A stretch of 64,000 nucleotides of DNA from Thamnidium elegans (GCA_025201345.1 JAIXMG010000020.1:186001-250000); one strand, 5' to 3'; numbered from the stretch's first letter, positions 48,441 through 60,885 are shown. A program made the numbers and translations. Notes: generated by a model not told the origin, from the letters alone.

Positions 48441-50992
48441 TTTTCTAATGAACTAACAAGAACTTGAGAAATATCAGGATGTTGAGCAACAATTTGAGAG
48501 AAATGGTTTTCACGCTCCAAAAACTTTTCGAGATCCTTCTTGATACGTTGAGAATCCAAAGAGAAAGCTTCTTTACCTTCAGCTTCTAAAGTAGGGTTCC
48601 AACGGTAAAGAGGCCAAGACCCGTTATCAACAGAGACCTTGGTTTCCTTCATGGTATAAAGAGGGTTCACAGCAGCAGAGTTAGGCTCTTGAGGTAAGTA
48701 AGCAAGCACAATAGAGGGACCGTTGTATGCATCGGCTTCCATAAGAGCGTGCAAGACACCAGTGTAAGAGGAGTAGACGGCAACAGAGGCAACATAAGCA
48801 GTACCAAAGTTCATTGCGTAGAGACCAATATCCTTCTTACGTTGCTCACGTTCCAATTCAGAAGAATAAGGAAGTGTATCCACAATCAACATATTGACGT
48901 TTTCACCTTGAGAGATAACATGATGAATACCAGATTGACCAAGATCATAAGCCCAGGCATCAGACCCAATTAACCAGTTAGACTTGTTGAACAAAAGATG
49001 CTTGTTCTTGGCAACATACTCAGCGGCAGGAACATGAGTAACAGCCTCTACAACAGTTTCGGCAGCCTTGTTAATGGTCTTTACATCCGCCTTGGAAGAC
49101 TTGACAGCTAAAAGCCATTGAGACAAAGCTTTATAAACTACTTGAGAAACCAAATTCTTCTTGACCAAAGTCTCAACTTCGTCAATGAAACGAGCACGCT
49201 CTTGAATTTGGTTCAAGATCTTACCGTAACCGTATTCAGGAGCAGATGCAGAGGGGTTCAGTTCATCACGAGACCAGACAGAGGCACTGTTGACAGCGTT
49301 GGCGACTTGAAGACGGTCTTGGAAGACTTGATCCAGCATCTTGAGGTAAGGAGTCTCAACAGGAAGAGTAGATTCCGTCTTGGCAGCAGAACCAGCAGCA
49401 GAAGCAGAGGCTTGACCAGCAGAGCTTTCTTGATCAGCTAATTGAGACCAACCAGAAGGAACAGTTAATGCTTTCGCCTTGGATAATAAACTGTTGATAC
49501 CAACAGTAAATACATCCTTGACGTTATCAACATAAACAACCTTGGCACCGGAAGTAGCAATAGCACGCTTCAATGGATTAGACAAATAAGACTCTAAATC
49601 CTTGATGGCTTCAGCGCCAGAAAAGATAACAGTACCATCGACATCAAGTTCACTGACAGCTTTGACAGCAGCTTCGCTTGGTTCACCGATAATAACATAT
49701 TTTCCCTTATAGATCTTATCAGAAACAAACGAAGAGGCAGAACCAAAACGAACATGATAGAAACCGTTATCAAAGGTAGCATGCACGTTGCTTTGAGAGA
49801 TATCGCCAAATTGAGATAAATCGCCAACAACATAAAGACCTTCCTTTAATGAGCTGGGAGTACCTTGGGCGGGGTATAATAAATTGAGATTGGCAATATT
49901 ATAATCGACATCAACCGTAGGCTTAGCAAGTGCATCAAACAAAGCAAAGACTTGACCATACTTTAAATCAGTACCTTCGACACCGTATCTACCGCTAGAG
50001 ATATCCACATGATCGAATTCAGCAACTTGTAAAGCAGCCGTAACATCTAAAAAGAGAGGGTTCCACAAATGAGTAAATACCGAGCTTGGTTCTAATACGG
50101 TCACACGTTTGACTGTTGCACGCGGTAAAGTATTTAAAAGGTCAGCACTAGACCAAGGTCTGTAGACTCTAATCTTGACAAGGCCAATCTTGGCATCCTT
50201 ATTACTGACAAGTGTATCGACCACAACCTTCTCTACAACCGAGGCACCAGCACCCATAGCAATCACTACCTTTTCAGCCTCAACATGACCTGTATATTCC
50301 ATAGGAAGATAATGGTGTCCTGTCAAAGTGGCAAATTGAACCATCACTTCGCTAACGGATTGATACACATCTTGCTTATCCTCTTGCTCCGGTTGTTGCT
50401 GTTGCTTGTATTGAAGATAAGAAGAAGCAACTTGTTCAAGTTCATGCTGCTTGTATTGATCCAACTCTTGTTGAGATAAAAGTTGAGATAAAACCTGATC
50501 ATCTACCAGATCAATCGTGACGTGTTGATGCGAAATACGTTTACCATCGTAAAAATGCAAAACGGGCGTATTGTACTTGATAGCAACGGCTTGAGCGACA
50601 ATAGCTAAATCATAAGCTTCTTGAACACTAGAAGAACATAAGATGACAGGCACGGATTCACGAGCAGACATGATGTGAGAGAAATCAGCAGCACTTGAGT
50701 TTGGGTTTTCGGCAACGACATGAATAACAACGCCCGTTTTATCTTGAGACAGCTTGTAGAGTTGAGGAATAAGAGAAATTAATGATTCGGCCTTGATAAA
50801 TGCTGAAGCAGAGACACCGTGTTGAAATGGTAAAACGGTGGATTGTTTAAGTACACTTTGGGTGGTGTTGGAACCCCAAATGTTTTTATCGGTTACTGAA
50901 TCAAATTGCTTGTATGTATAGACTTGTTCACTTAATACTTGGGCGGCATTAAAACAAGCGTTTTCACCGGATATAAATTGTCGGCGAGGCAT
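46092..50992 (-). CDS. MET5: sulfite reductase (NADPH) beta subunit
   Basis: Two exons, 48440-50992 and 46092-48377, are joined by a 62-bp intron with an A-rich core; together about 1612 residues. The start MPRRQFISGENACFNAAQVL is preferred over an in-frame ATG five codons upstream. Exon 1 encodes pyruvate:ferredoxin oxidoreductase-like domains (FQHGVSASAFIKAESLISLI), as in fungal Met5/Ecm17. Exon 2 begins with a flavodoxin-like domain (LTVLFGSDNGNAEGVAKKI), followed by two ferritin-independent sulfite/nitrite reductase repeats. The siroheme/4Fe-4S cysteines are in MACVALPTCGLAM and IRMTGCPNGCARPY (about residues 1460-1530). The enzyme reduces sulfite to sulfide for Cys and Met synthesis, with the alpha subunit Met10. 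C-ending codon bias suggests strong expression. Confidence 0.94.
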
Positions 50993-51264
50993 GATTATAT
51001 AGTACAAAAAAAGTGGGGATTTTTTAGATAATTAAATATATGAAAAGTAAATAAGAAGAAGATGTAAAAAAAATATAGATTGACGATTATATACTTGTTT
51101 ATCCCCCCGGCCTATTTGTATATATCTATATAAAAAAAATTCTGCTTTATTTGCGAACATTGCGTCTTATAGCACACAATTTCCTCATTTCCTCATTGGT
51201 CGTATCAAACTCCGCTGAAAATCATCGATGAAAATTTGATCTACAAATTTACAAAGTAATATAA

Positions 51265-51525
51265 TTGGCTAACTGTAATACCACCTTTTTTTTTTTTTTT
51301 TTATCCACGAATGAATACCCTTTAGTATCAAACGTAAAGAGATTCGCTTTTGACAACTTTGTACAAGATTTGACTGCTGATTTGATAAAGATCTTCTGTT
51401 TTCACAATAGACGAAAGAAAAATGGACCCTTAATCAAAAAAGAAAAAGAATTTTTTGAAATTAAAAAAAGGAGTAAGTTAAACGCAAAAGACATAAACGT
51501 CGCTTCAGGGATTGCTTACAGCTAG
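51265..51525 (+). pseudogene. doubtful frame with faint histone-fold resemblance
   Basis: The frame contains FDNFVQDLTADLIKI and, after a Lys-rich insert, KRSKLNAKDINVASGIAY. These resemble the alpha-2 helix and the loop-2/alpha-3 part of histone H2B (FVNDxxxxI; KRSTxxxxEIQTAV). There is no N-terminal histone part, a poly-Phe run comes from a T17 tract, and the spacing is wrong for a folded histone. It may be a decayed gene or chance. Confidence 0.2.
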
Positions 51526-52620
51526 AGATAATTTTTTAAAAAAAAATACAAAAAAATCACAAAAGGTCCAGAAGTTGAAAAAAAAAAAGGTATTCATTTC
51601 TCAAAGAAAGAAAAGGAAGACCGAAGAAGGCCAAAGGAGAGATCGTATTAAAAAAAAAAAAGATACGAAGAACTGCTCTTCTCGACTGGCATCAAATGTT
51701 TCCGAGTTGCAAGTAGTTCATACTAAACATCATCAATTAAGAAGCCAATTTAGGGATTTCTTTAATTCAAATAATTCAGTTCGGAAAGCAAGTTCAAGTC
51801 AAATACAATTTAAAAGTTATAATTATAGATTATGCTGAAGGGAAAGGAAATTTGTTGTGAAAGTCTTGTTCCCCAGAAACACTTTTTGCATTTAGAATAC
51901 TCAGTCAATACAACACTGAGTATATAACAATAAAACCTCTACCTTCCTTACGAGAAAAAGTGGATTGGAAAACAACCAAGTTGTTGCTCGAATTCGTGAT
52001 ACTATGTAGTGATAAGTTAAACGCAACTACATCAATCGACGTACAGACTAAAAAATATATATATATATATTCATATATTTTTTTTTTACAAAATTAAGAT
52101 TGGTGTAACAGCTAAAAATTATGTTTTTCGATCATCTAATCATTATTTCCTTTTGATTAAGTACAGTTGTGTTTTTATACAGCATAACTCTTAAATATGC
52201 GTAATTTTAAATTTGAGCTTTTTTTTTACTGGTAAAATTAGGTATTGATGTATTATAACCAAAAAGGGAGGGATAATTCATCATTTACAAATACAAAATG
52301 TACCTGAATATACGCTACAAACAAAAACAAAAAAAATAGTGTGCGAATATGGTGTCATTCTACGGTGGCACCAAGTTCGTTTTTTACAAACAGCTCGAAT
52401 ACACTTTTGGATCACTCAAAATTTGTTTGAAGATCTAAATTGCTCAAAGGCTCGTCAAAATGGTTCTTTATCAACGCATCTGAGAGCTTTCAACCGAATA
52501 CTGTTATGAAGAGTCCCTTTATATTGGCGCTCTCACTAGCCTTGCTGGTTTTAGTTTTTCATCGGTTTCTTGATATACACTTTGCTTGACTGAAATGTCC
52601 AATAACATTTTTCTTTGTCA

Positions 52621-52622
<2 letters not shown>

Positions 52623-52664
<42 letters not shown>
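52623..52664. repeat. poly-T tract (T42)
   Basis: Uninterrupted run of 42 T. Confidence 0.95.
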
Positions 52665-52667
<3 letters not shown>

Positions 52668-53558
52668 TCACTAACCTTTATGTTATTTGTACAACTCTGA
52701 TCAAATAGTAATCATCACTTTTTTACAAACAAAAACAATGATGCATCTTTGAGTGAAGAAACTTGATAATCAAGTAACTTCTTTAACTCTAAAAATACAA
52801 GTTACTGAAATGTACCGCTAATGAAATATTAAGTTTTTAATATTTGGTATGACCATCATTGGCTTCCTATTACATAAAGCAACAACTTATTGTCACATTC
52901 GATTCTTGTTGAGATGTAGTTATGGACACAAAAAGTATAAATACTTTCTTTGCAACCATTAATAAATTTATCAATCTGTGTTCTTTTGCTACTAAGTTTT
53001 ACTTTTAACTTTGTACTTTCTCGACTTGCCGTCTTATAGTATGGTGCTCTCTAATACGTAACTTTGGACGAATACAGTTTATATCCATTACTACTCACTC
53101 ACAGCCAAAACACGCTTCAGGCCGTGTCTGTAGCTTTAATCTACACCTTCTTTCCTTTTTCGGAATTAATATAGTTTTCATTATAATAATAATTTAACTA
53201 GCAGGATCCCATGGCCTTGTGTTAGCGAGAGTAGGTTCTATTTTTCTGCCCTATCGATATCTATACATAATCGCTCTTATGCCCGGTATCATTTTATGTG
53301 GACATAAGAGAAAAAAAAAATGCTAGAAAAAAATAGAATACTAATGAAGAATAAAAGATATATAATAGACGGGGACTTATTGACTCAAGCGATCCATTTA
53401 ATCATTTTTATATAAGTACTATGTCACAAGTTATTTTTAACACCAAAAAAAAAAAAAATGACGTTCCAACTTATTTCATAAATAGAACGTGTACCAACAA
53501 TTCCCTCCCCCATAAAATATTAGGGGGGGGTGGGGAGACCCACTATATATTATTAATT

Positions 53559-56112
53559 TTATTTAAAAGTAGATTCGTCAAAAATCATCATGCTACTGCC
53601 ACTACTACTGGTAGTCATATAGCTAATCCTATTGTTTTGATCCTGCTGCACGGCACCTGCAAGCGCTTCTTCTTCATCATCCTGCACACGACGATGAGCC
53701 ATATATCCTATGCCACCATGCGCACTCAAATCCAGTAAATCCAACAAGGTATGGTACAAAAACTTGAAGGCCCAAATATTACCTCGGGTGCGCTTAATAT
53801 CGACCACATACAGTCCCGGCAAATTCTCTATCTTTGACAGCTCTACGCTAAACTGAATCTCATCGCCATTATCGATCCCTTGCTCCCCATAAATGACCTG
53901 ATTATTTTCAACTGGTTTGTTTATCACAGCAGTCGAGGGTGCAGTTGAAGAAGAAAAGAAGAGCTTGAACGGAACCGTGCTGATCTTTCTTGTTCGCACC
54001 GGGTTCTTCTTCTTTCGCATAGGTCGGATACATTTTAGCTTGAAATCAGATAGACGTTTGAGGTCGATGCCCATCCGCTGTAAGGATTCCTTGATGGTCA
54101 GCAGGACTTCGTTGGGCGCTTTGGAGGTGAGGGCGTCTTGGTCGACGGCACCGCGGTGCATGCGAAGTTTGGCGTCGTTGAAATCGGCTGCGTACGATCC
54201 AAGTGGCTTACCGATCATCATGGCGCGCACAGGGTTGGTGGGTGGTGGTAAAGCGCTCATTGGCCTTTCAGGTAAAGGAAATCTGGTAGGTGGTTGTGGG
54301 ATAGGACGGGTGGTGGTACTAAACTTGGAACCTTAAAAAAAGAAAGTATAAATAAAATAATAATATTATGCACGAAGGGTAAAACTTACTCTGTGATAGA
54401 GAGGGTTTACGCTTAAACCAGTCCATTAACTTTTGACCTTTTGTTCTTGAGCTTTTGGTTGTTTGTTCGGTCACGGTCGTTTGCTCAGATACGGAAGGTA
54501 AAATATGCAGAGATTGAGATGGTTTGTTCGGAGTTCTATTGGTATAATTTTCGCTTGTGGTTCTTTCACGACGTTGCTGCACGCTTTGAGAGCGATTGGG
54601 TATCTTTGTGAAGGAAGGGGTATTGTTTTGATTTCGATCTAAAGTAGAATAAAATTTATCTTGTAAAAATGATGTTGTTGTTGAAGCATCTATTTCCTCT
54701 TTTATTGTTGTACAAGAAGGAAGGATTTTGATTTCATCCCGAGATTCCGGTTCTTTTGTCTGTGTGTTGTTGTAAGGTAGAATAGTAGTAGAGTCTTGTA
54801 TTACTTTATTGACGGCAGAAAATGACCGAGGATCCGTCATGTGTTCTTCTTGTTCATCTGTAGATTGATTTAGTAAGTCGACATGGTCACTTAACCAAGG
54901 ATGAGATCGGATATCGTCAATGGTGCAACGTTTGGTGGGGTCTGGTACAAGCATCAGTCGAAGTAAGTCGGTGGCTTCTGGGCTCATATGCTTGGGTATG
55001 TCAAGAGGGGTGCTTACGATGTACTTGTACAACATGTTGATATTAGCGCCTTGTGGGTTACTTGGATCATCGTCAAAAGGTAAATATCCGCACAGCATAG
55101 CAAATAAGATGACACCGCATGACCAGATATCAACAGCTGTACCAACATAATTGTTTTCGTCATTGATCACTAATTCGGGAGCGGCATAGCATGGTGAACC
55201 ACATGAGGTGGCCATCAAGTCTTGTTGTGCAATAAGGAAGCGATTTGCAAAACCGAAATCAGTGATAATAATATCACGGTCTTTACTTAAAAGTAAATTT
55301 TCCTGTGTTTAATTAAATGTAAATGAGTATTGCGCAAGCAAGTAGAAAAAAAAAAAAAAAAAAAAAAAAGTACCAATTTCAAATCTCGATGAACAATGTG
55401 TTTTTGATGCATGTAGTGTACACCACTTATTAATTGTGCAAATAATCTCTTTGCTTCCACTTCTTGTAAATAATGATGCTTTAATATATAATCAAATAAT
55501 TCTCCACCTATTATTAAAAAATTAGCTTTTTTTTAAAAAAAAAAAAGTTTGTATTACCTGCTGCACGTTGTAATACAATTCCAATGTAATTTTTAATTGT
55601 TAATACTTCAAACAGTTTAACAATATAAGGATGACGGACCGACTTTTTTTTTTTTTTTTTTTTTTTTTGAGGGTCAGTTCTTTATTATTGTTATTATTTT
55701 TTTTACTTACTTTTAATACAGATATTTCTCTTTCTAGTTTTGTTTCTAGTGAAGCATGTCGAATATGATCTTTTCTCATTAATTTGATAGCAACCTAATA
55801 AAATAATTAAAAAAACGATATATCGGAGTATACTTTTTATTTTACCTCTTGATTTGTTTGTACATGAACTGCAGATTTCACTTTAGCAAACTCGCCTTCA
55901 CCCAGCGTATGTAATAATAAATAAGGGCCGAAATAAGATGGGTTTTTATGCTTGGGTTCGTATCCGTACTTTTTATAGATTTCTTGATACCAAATTAAGT
56001 TGGGTTGATGCTGGTACGGTTGTTTGTAACGGTGTGCTTCTAGTTCACTAGGCACAGCTATCACTGAATAAGCGCGTTGATGTGCTCCACTACTTGTTTC
56101 GTGTGGTGTCAT
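53559..56112 (-). CDS. CAMK-family Ser/Thr protein kinase with long C-terminal region
   Basis: Six exons (55846-56112, 55711-55794, 55558-55642, 55374-55507, 54390-55302, 53559-54331) give 751 residues. The kinase starts [20 protein letters not shown] (note Ala where most have Gly in GEGEFGKV) and has [31 protein letters not shown] and [12 protein letters not shown]. The subdomain order and the GEGEF loop recall the fungal Kin4/Frk1/YPL150W group near AMPK-related kinases. The C-terminal exon ends with [42 protein letters not shown], which looks like a KA1-type domain that binds acidic membranes and restrains the kinase. Exact orthology is unsettled. The acceptor of exon 3 lies next to a T20 run. 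Confidence 0.85.
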
Positions 56113-56114
56113 AT

Positions 56115-56145
<31 letters not shown>

Positions 56146-56321
56146 CTTTCTTTTTCTTTTTTAAAAAAGAGAAAAAAAGAGAAAAAAGAGAAAGAAAAAA
56201 AAAGGGGGGGGGGAGAATTAAAAAAAAAACTTTTTTTTTTTTTCTTTCTCTTGTGTATGCTTTTTTATTGCCAGAAAAAATAAACGTGACGAAAGCTTAA
56301 GGGGTAAAGTACTGTTTTTGA

Positions 56322-56365
56322 AAGAATATTTACGTAAAGGTAAAAATAGTTTGTGTTGCTTAGTA
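56322..56365 (+). repeat. left terminal inverted repeat block
   Basis: Matches the reverse complement of 60951-60996 with few mismatches. Reading inward from each end, the same phrase (AATATTTACGT then TAAAAATAGTTT then GTTGCTTAGTA) occurs. Confidence 0.85.
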
Positions 56366-56473
56366 ATAAATTTTGCGCCAAGAAATTAGAAAAAAAAAAT
56401 ATAAAATAACCTAAAATATCGTAAAGGTTTCGACTCCTTTTTTCTTTTATTTAGTTTAAATATTAGAACAAAC

Positions 56474-57840
56474 ATGCAAAGCGTTAGTAAATTTATTACT
56501 AATAGTGAAATTATTTCAGATAACGATATGGACATTTCATCTGACGATTATATGGAAGATGACGAGCAAGAAGAAATGGAAATTGAGCATTTCAGTTTGA
56601 GCGAAGAATGGATGGAGAAAATAAGACGAATTGGGAATGATTCTCTATCATATGTACGTGAATATATGGAAGTAGATTTAATAGAGGAAGAGAATGAAGA
56701 TTTTTTTGGAGATGCTTTTCTCTTCGCAGAGTCAATGCCATTGAGAAAAAGATATACGGCTCTGAATGTTAAAACAAGAGGTTCTTACAGAAAATATACT
56801 CCTAAACAAGTTGAGAAACTCTTCGACTTAATAATCAAAGAAGGATTCACGACAAAAGCTGCAGCTTTAGCCACTGGGATTAACGTACGCACTGCCCAGA
56901 ATTACGTTAAAACGTATAACAATGATCCTGAGAGACGACTTCCAGGATCTCATTCTAAACCTCGTGGAAGACCTCGTAATAAGTTGACTGAGGAGCATTC
57001 TAAATTTCTAGTTGACTATATCGAAAAGAATACCACTGCTATATTAGATGAGTTAAAGTTAAAACTTTGTGAGAAATTTGAGGGTTTGAAAATCTCTATT
57101 TCTGCCATCCACAAACATTTAGTACATAAACATAACATTACGTTAAAGAAACTTGAAAAAATACCAGCAGCAAGAAATTCTGACAGAGTAATAGCATTAC
57201 GAAAAGCGATTGTTGAACAATATAAGAGTGATGCAGATATGGATTTTTCTAAGAATTGTGCTTTTATCGATGAAGCAGGTTTCAATTTGCATACGCAAAG
57301 AAACCACGGCCGTTCATTAAAAGGCACACCTGCAAAGGGCACTGTACCAACTGGAAAAGGTGTAACATTTACAATTTTAGGTGCAATTTCTCAAGCAGGT
57401 ATCATAAATATTGGTGTTAAAAAAACAGAATCAGCTTCTTCTAAAAAAAAGAAGGGCAGATGGTAAGGAAGTAAAAATAAATGGCAAAGTTGGGCCTATC
57501 TAAACAATGTAATGGATACACTAGATAAAATATAAAGGGGCAGTATATTGTTATGGATAATGCACCTATTCATAAGCCAAAAATAATCAAAGCATTGATC
57601 GAAGAACGAGGATATAAGTGCATATATTTGCCACCATATTCTCCTTTCTTGAATCCAATCGAGGAATTTTGGTCAAAAATAAAAGCTGGTGTTAGAAGAA
57701 CATCATTGACGACAGATGATCGTCTCACAAATCGTATATGTGAATCGGCTGGGAAAGTAACAAAAAAAGATTGTGAAGGATGGATTAAACATTCAATGTC
57801 ATTTTTCCAGAAGTGTTTGAATGAGGAAAGAAATCTTTAA
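56474..57840 (+). pseudogene. Tc1/mariner (DD34E) transposase, interrupted
   Basis: The first frame, 330 residues from ATG 56474, has an acidic N-terminus (SSDDYMEDDEQEEMEIEHF) and a helix-turn-helix (YTPKQVEKLFDLIIKEGFTT, then GINVRTAQNYVKTY). The first catalytic Asp follows in NCAFIDEAGFN. It ends at TAA 57464-57466, after KKKKGRW. The same frame continues to DTLDKI and stops again near 57533. The next frame, from 57553, gives VMDNAPIH with the second Asp and YLPPYSPFLNPIEEFW with the Glu, spaced 34 residues: DD34E. So one nonsense codon and one frameshift separate otherwise well-preserved parts. It was probably lost recently. The AT-rich region 57460-57550 could be mistaken for an intron, but no splice joins the frames cleanly. 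Confidence 0.88.
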
Positions 57841-58043
57841 AATAGTCAGTAGGAGTGCAGTTTTCAACAGACGCACTCTGAATGCTCACTGAGATTTGAA
57901 CAACATGAAACAAGAATTAACAAAAAAAAAAAAAAAAAAGGAAAGGAAAAAAGGAAAGGAAAAAAGAAAAACGATAAAAGCAAGAAAAGTTAATATTGAA
58001 ATTAAAGGATAAAAAAGCCCATCATTTATTAACATAAATCCAA

Positions 58044-58585
58044 TACATATGAATAAATACTGTACAACCATTAATATCTTAAAGCTTAACATAAATATAT
58101 TTACAGTATTAAAATCGAACTGGACAACTTCGATTACGATCCTTTGTTGGGTCTGTCAAATCAATCAAATCAGTAAGTTTTACTGATGTTCGGCGTCTTT
58201 GTTGCATAATACTTGGTATATCAGACTTTTTACAGAACTTCCAAAAGACATGGCATACAAGTAGCAAGATATTCAAGTTTTTAAGGTTTGTGAAAACTGG
58301 AAGTTGTGCCAAGGAGGAAGGGAATTCAAGGTGGCCGACCTCATACATAACATAAAGTCCGTCATGGTCCAGTCTTGTTAGAAAAAATGTAATAGCAAAT
58401 CCTATATTTACAAAATTAACTACTCTCAAACACAAATCTATGGGTATAGTAGATATAAAAAAAAAAAAAATTACCGTGGATTTGAAATGAAATTGAAGAC
58501 TCCAGAAGGTGCAAGTCAATAGCTTCCTTGCTAAAACAAGCGACTCTCGCCAAGTCCATACATAACGCCGCTTTGTTACATGTTG
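58044..58585 (-). repeat. inverted copy of the passenger gene 3' end (left arm, ~541 bp)
   Basis: Reverse complement of 60410-60950 with only a few differences seen by eye (for example GTAGTTAA versus GTAGCTAA, and GTCCAG versus GCCCAG). It includes part of exon 2, intron 2, exon 3 and 3' flank of the passenger gene. The copy lacks the 5' half, so it is a truncated duplicate. Confidence 0.9.
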
Positions 58586-59217
58586 ACTGAATAATATACT
58601 TATAAAGTTCAAAAAAAATGTAATTAGTTTTAAATTACGTTTAGAATAACAGTGTGTTAATGTTATCAGGATAATACTTAGCGTTGTTTTTGAATCTTCT
58701 TGACTTAAAATTACTGAAGTAAATTTTAAAGCTTCACAGTTAAAAGTAATGCGTAAGTGCCTTCTTGAAACTCATCTCTGGGGACATTCGCAATATAGTG
58801 AATGTCGCAAGAGAGATGATATCGGGAGGGTTCGCCAGTGAATACATATTTCTATTAAGGAATCACAGGCTACTAGCTGCAACGCATTCAAGAAACATGA
58901 ACAACCCATCTCCAGGGACATTTGCAAAATAGTAAACATCGCAGGGGAGACAGTATCCGGGGTTTTTCGCTTTATGATTCAAGAAGAAATATACAATTCT
59001 ATCGCAATCACAAACTACTGGCCACAGGGCATCTTCATGATTGGCACTTACAAAAACAAAAGAAAAAAAACAAGTACAATTTTTTTTTTGAAAACGTCAG
59101 AGATAAATGTCGCGAAGCCACTTTGTCATCAGTACTTTCCCACCGAAACCATTAAATGACCGAAATTGGAGTAAATAACGGCATTCTCATTTAACTCTGA
59201 TTATTTTTCTTTTTTAC
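58586..59217. other. passenger-gene upstream region with two hairpin repeats
   Basis: No coding frame. Two diverged copies of an approximately 75-bp block occur: CATCTCTGGGGACATTCGCA at 58771 and CATCTCCAGGGACATTTGCA at 58909. Each can fold, for example CATCTCT...AGAGAGATG and GACATTC...GAATGTC in the first. This stretch must include the passenger promoter. Confidence 0.6.
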
Positions 59218-60885
59218 ATGAAAATGCCGCGTAAGATTCCTGATGATGCAAAATGGTGCAAAGAGAATATTCAAACCTTAACAGCAAAAGCCTTCTTTGA
59301 CGAATATAATTTTACCGACAGCCGAAAAGCTTCTCGCAGATATAACACTATCTTACAGAAATATCTGATTGATAATGAGAAAGTCCAACAATTGACACGA
59401 GAATTTACAGCATTCAAATTATCATCTGATTACAAAAATTACTGGAAGGAGAAACGACGAAATACTGTAAGAGATAGAATACATGAAATCTGCGCTGACT
59501 ATGTCGGAGATGTTGCTGAACAAGAAGCTAATGAATTACGAAATGGTGATGAAGAACTGTCAACACAAACTCAAGCAAGAATTGGAGAAATTATACCTGA
59601 TGCAGCAGCAAGTGAAGTCAATTAGAATGATGAACAAGCAAGGACACTCTTGTCCGATGAACCGGCACAAGAACCTACACATCACGAACATGTACAACAA
59701 GAGCCATTGAATGATATTCAAGATTGTTTCCGAATCTTTAAAAACGAAGTGAAACGTATAATACAGGGCAACCAGACTCTCAAGATGGAAGAACATGTTC
59801 AGGAATTCTTGTCATTAAATAATATCCTCTTGCTACAACCCCTTCAGTACAGTCACTTGATGCGTTCAGTCTTTACTGATTCTTTGTTAGCCAAAATACA
59901 TGATGAATTCCAGAAGAAAATTGAATTCCCAGATATGAAGTTTACTTCAGCAGAATTTATGAGCATCGTTGAAAACATTATGAACCTAGACTCCGGAATC
60001 ACATCAGTACTGTCAACTACTGCAGGGTTATTACAAATCACATCAAAGATGCCATATGAAAAACAGAGAGTCATAGTGGGCCTCGCTATGTTGTAAGTGT
60101 TTCTTCTCGTTGAATACCATTCTCCCTTTCTCACCTTCTCATCTTCTTATCTTCGCCTTAGGATTCAAAAGTTGCCCAAGAATTCCATAAATGATGTGAG
60201 CGCCATTAGTGAAACTGAGCTCTGGAATACTTATTTCGACTCGTTGTTGTCTTGTGTTCTTGCTAATTCAGAAAGATCAGTATTGTTAAGGTGGCTAGAC
60301 AAAGTTATTAGCCCCAGTTTGCCTTTGAGACCAGATGCTGTAGTTTCTATTGTTGACCAGCTAAAGTTTAGTGCTACCCTTGGACACGGTGAAGTTAAAA
60401 TTGCGGAACCAACATGTAACAAAGCGGCGTTATGTATGGACTTGGCGAGAGTCGCTTGTTTTAGCAAGGAAGCTATTGACTTGCACCTTCTGGAGTCTTC
60501 AATTTCATTTCAAATCCACGGTAATTTTTTTTTTTATATATCTACTATACCCATAGATTTGTGTTTGAGAGTAGCTAATTTTGTAAATATAGGATTTGCT
60601 ATTACATTTTTTCTAACAAGACTGGACCATGACGGACTTTATGTTATGTATGAGGTCGGCCACCTTGAATTCCCTTCCTCCTTGGCACAACTTCCAGTTT
60701 TCACAAACCTTAAAAACTTGAATATCTTGCTACTTGTATGCCATGTCTTTTGGAAGTTCTGTAAAAAGTCTGATATACCAAGTATTATGCAACAAAGACG
60801 CCGAACATCAGTAAAACTTACTGATTTGATTGATTTGACAGACCCAACAAAGGATCGTAATCGAAGTTGCCCAGTTCGATTTTAA
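59218..60885 (+). pseudogene. transposon passenger gene of unknown function, one in-frame TAG
   Basis: Three exons (59218-60092, 60162-60520, 60593-60885) join in phase with clean introns (GTAAGT...TTAG; GTAATT...ATAG) to a 508-codon frame before the final stop. It is broken only by TAG at 59623-59625, after ASEVN. The N-terminal third (MKMPRKIPDDAKWCKENIQT) is basic and helical. The middle is acidic then helical (EFLSLNNILLLQPLQYSHLM). The C-terminal part has CNKAALCMDLARVACFSKEA, FQIHGFAITFFLTRLDHDGL and LEFPSSLAQLPVFTNLKN, ending SCPVRF. I recognise no catalytic motif, no zinc site and no membrane segment with confidence. My impression is that similar unnamed proteins recur in Mucorales genomes. 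It is not the transposase. Confidence 0.65.

Larger units (their letters stand above)
50993..53558. other. 2.6-kb intergenic, mostly without supported genes
   Basis: Holds the MET5 promoter and the 3' flank of the CAMK-type kinase. Two Lys-rich plus-strand frames at 51265-51525 and 51512-51838 are listed separately as doubtful. A T42 tract lies at 52623-52664, and a G9 run near 53522. No tRNA or other RNA gene was seen. Confidence 0.5.

Noticed and set aside
57467..57552. Intron joining the two transposase frames
   Set aside because: The GTAAGG near 57462 could be a donor, but no AG acceptor upstream of MDNAPIH restores the frame while keeping the expected residues; in-frame protein-like sequence (LNNVMDTLDK) continues through it.
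58109..58612. Independent 167-residue minus-strand gene
   Set aside because: It is the truncated inverted copy of the passenger gene's 3' end; its first residues are read from intron and from a wrong frame of exon 2.
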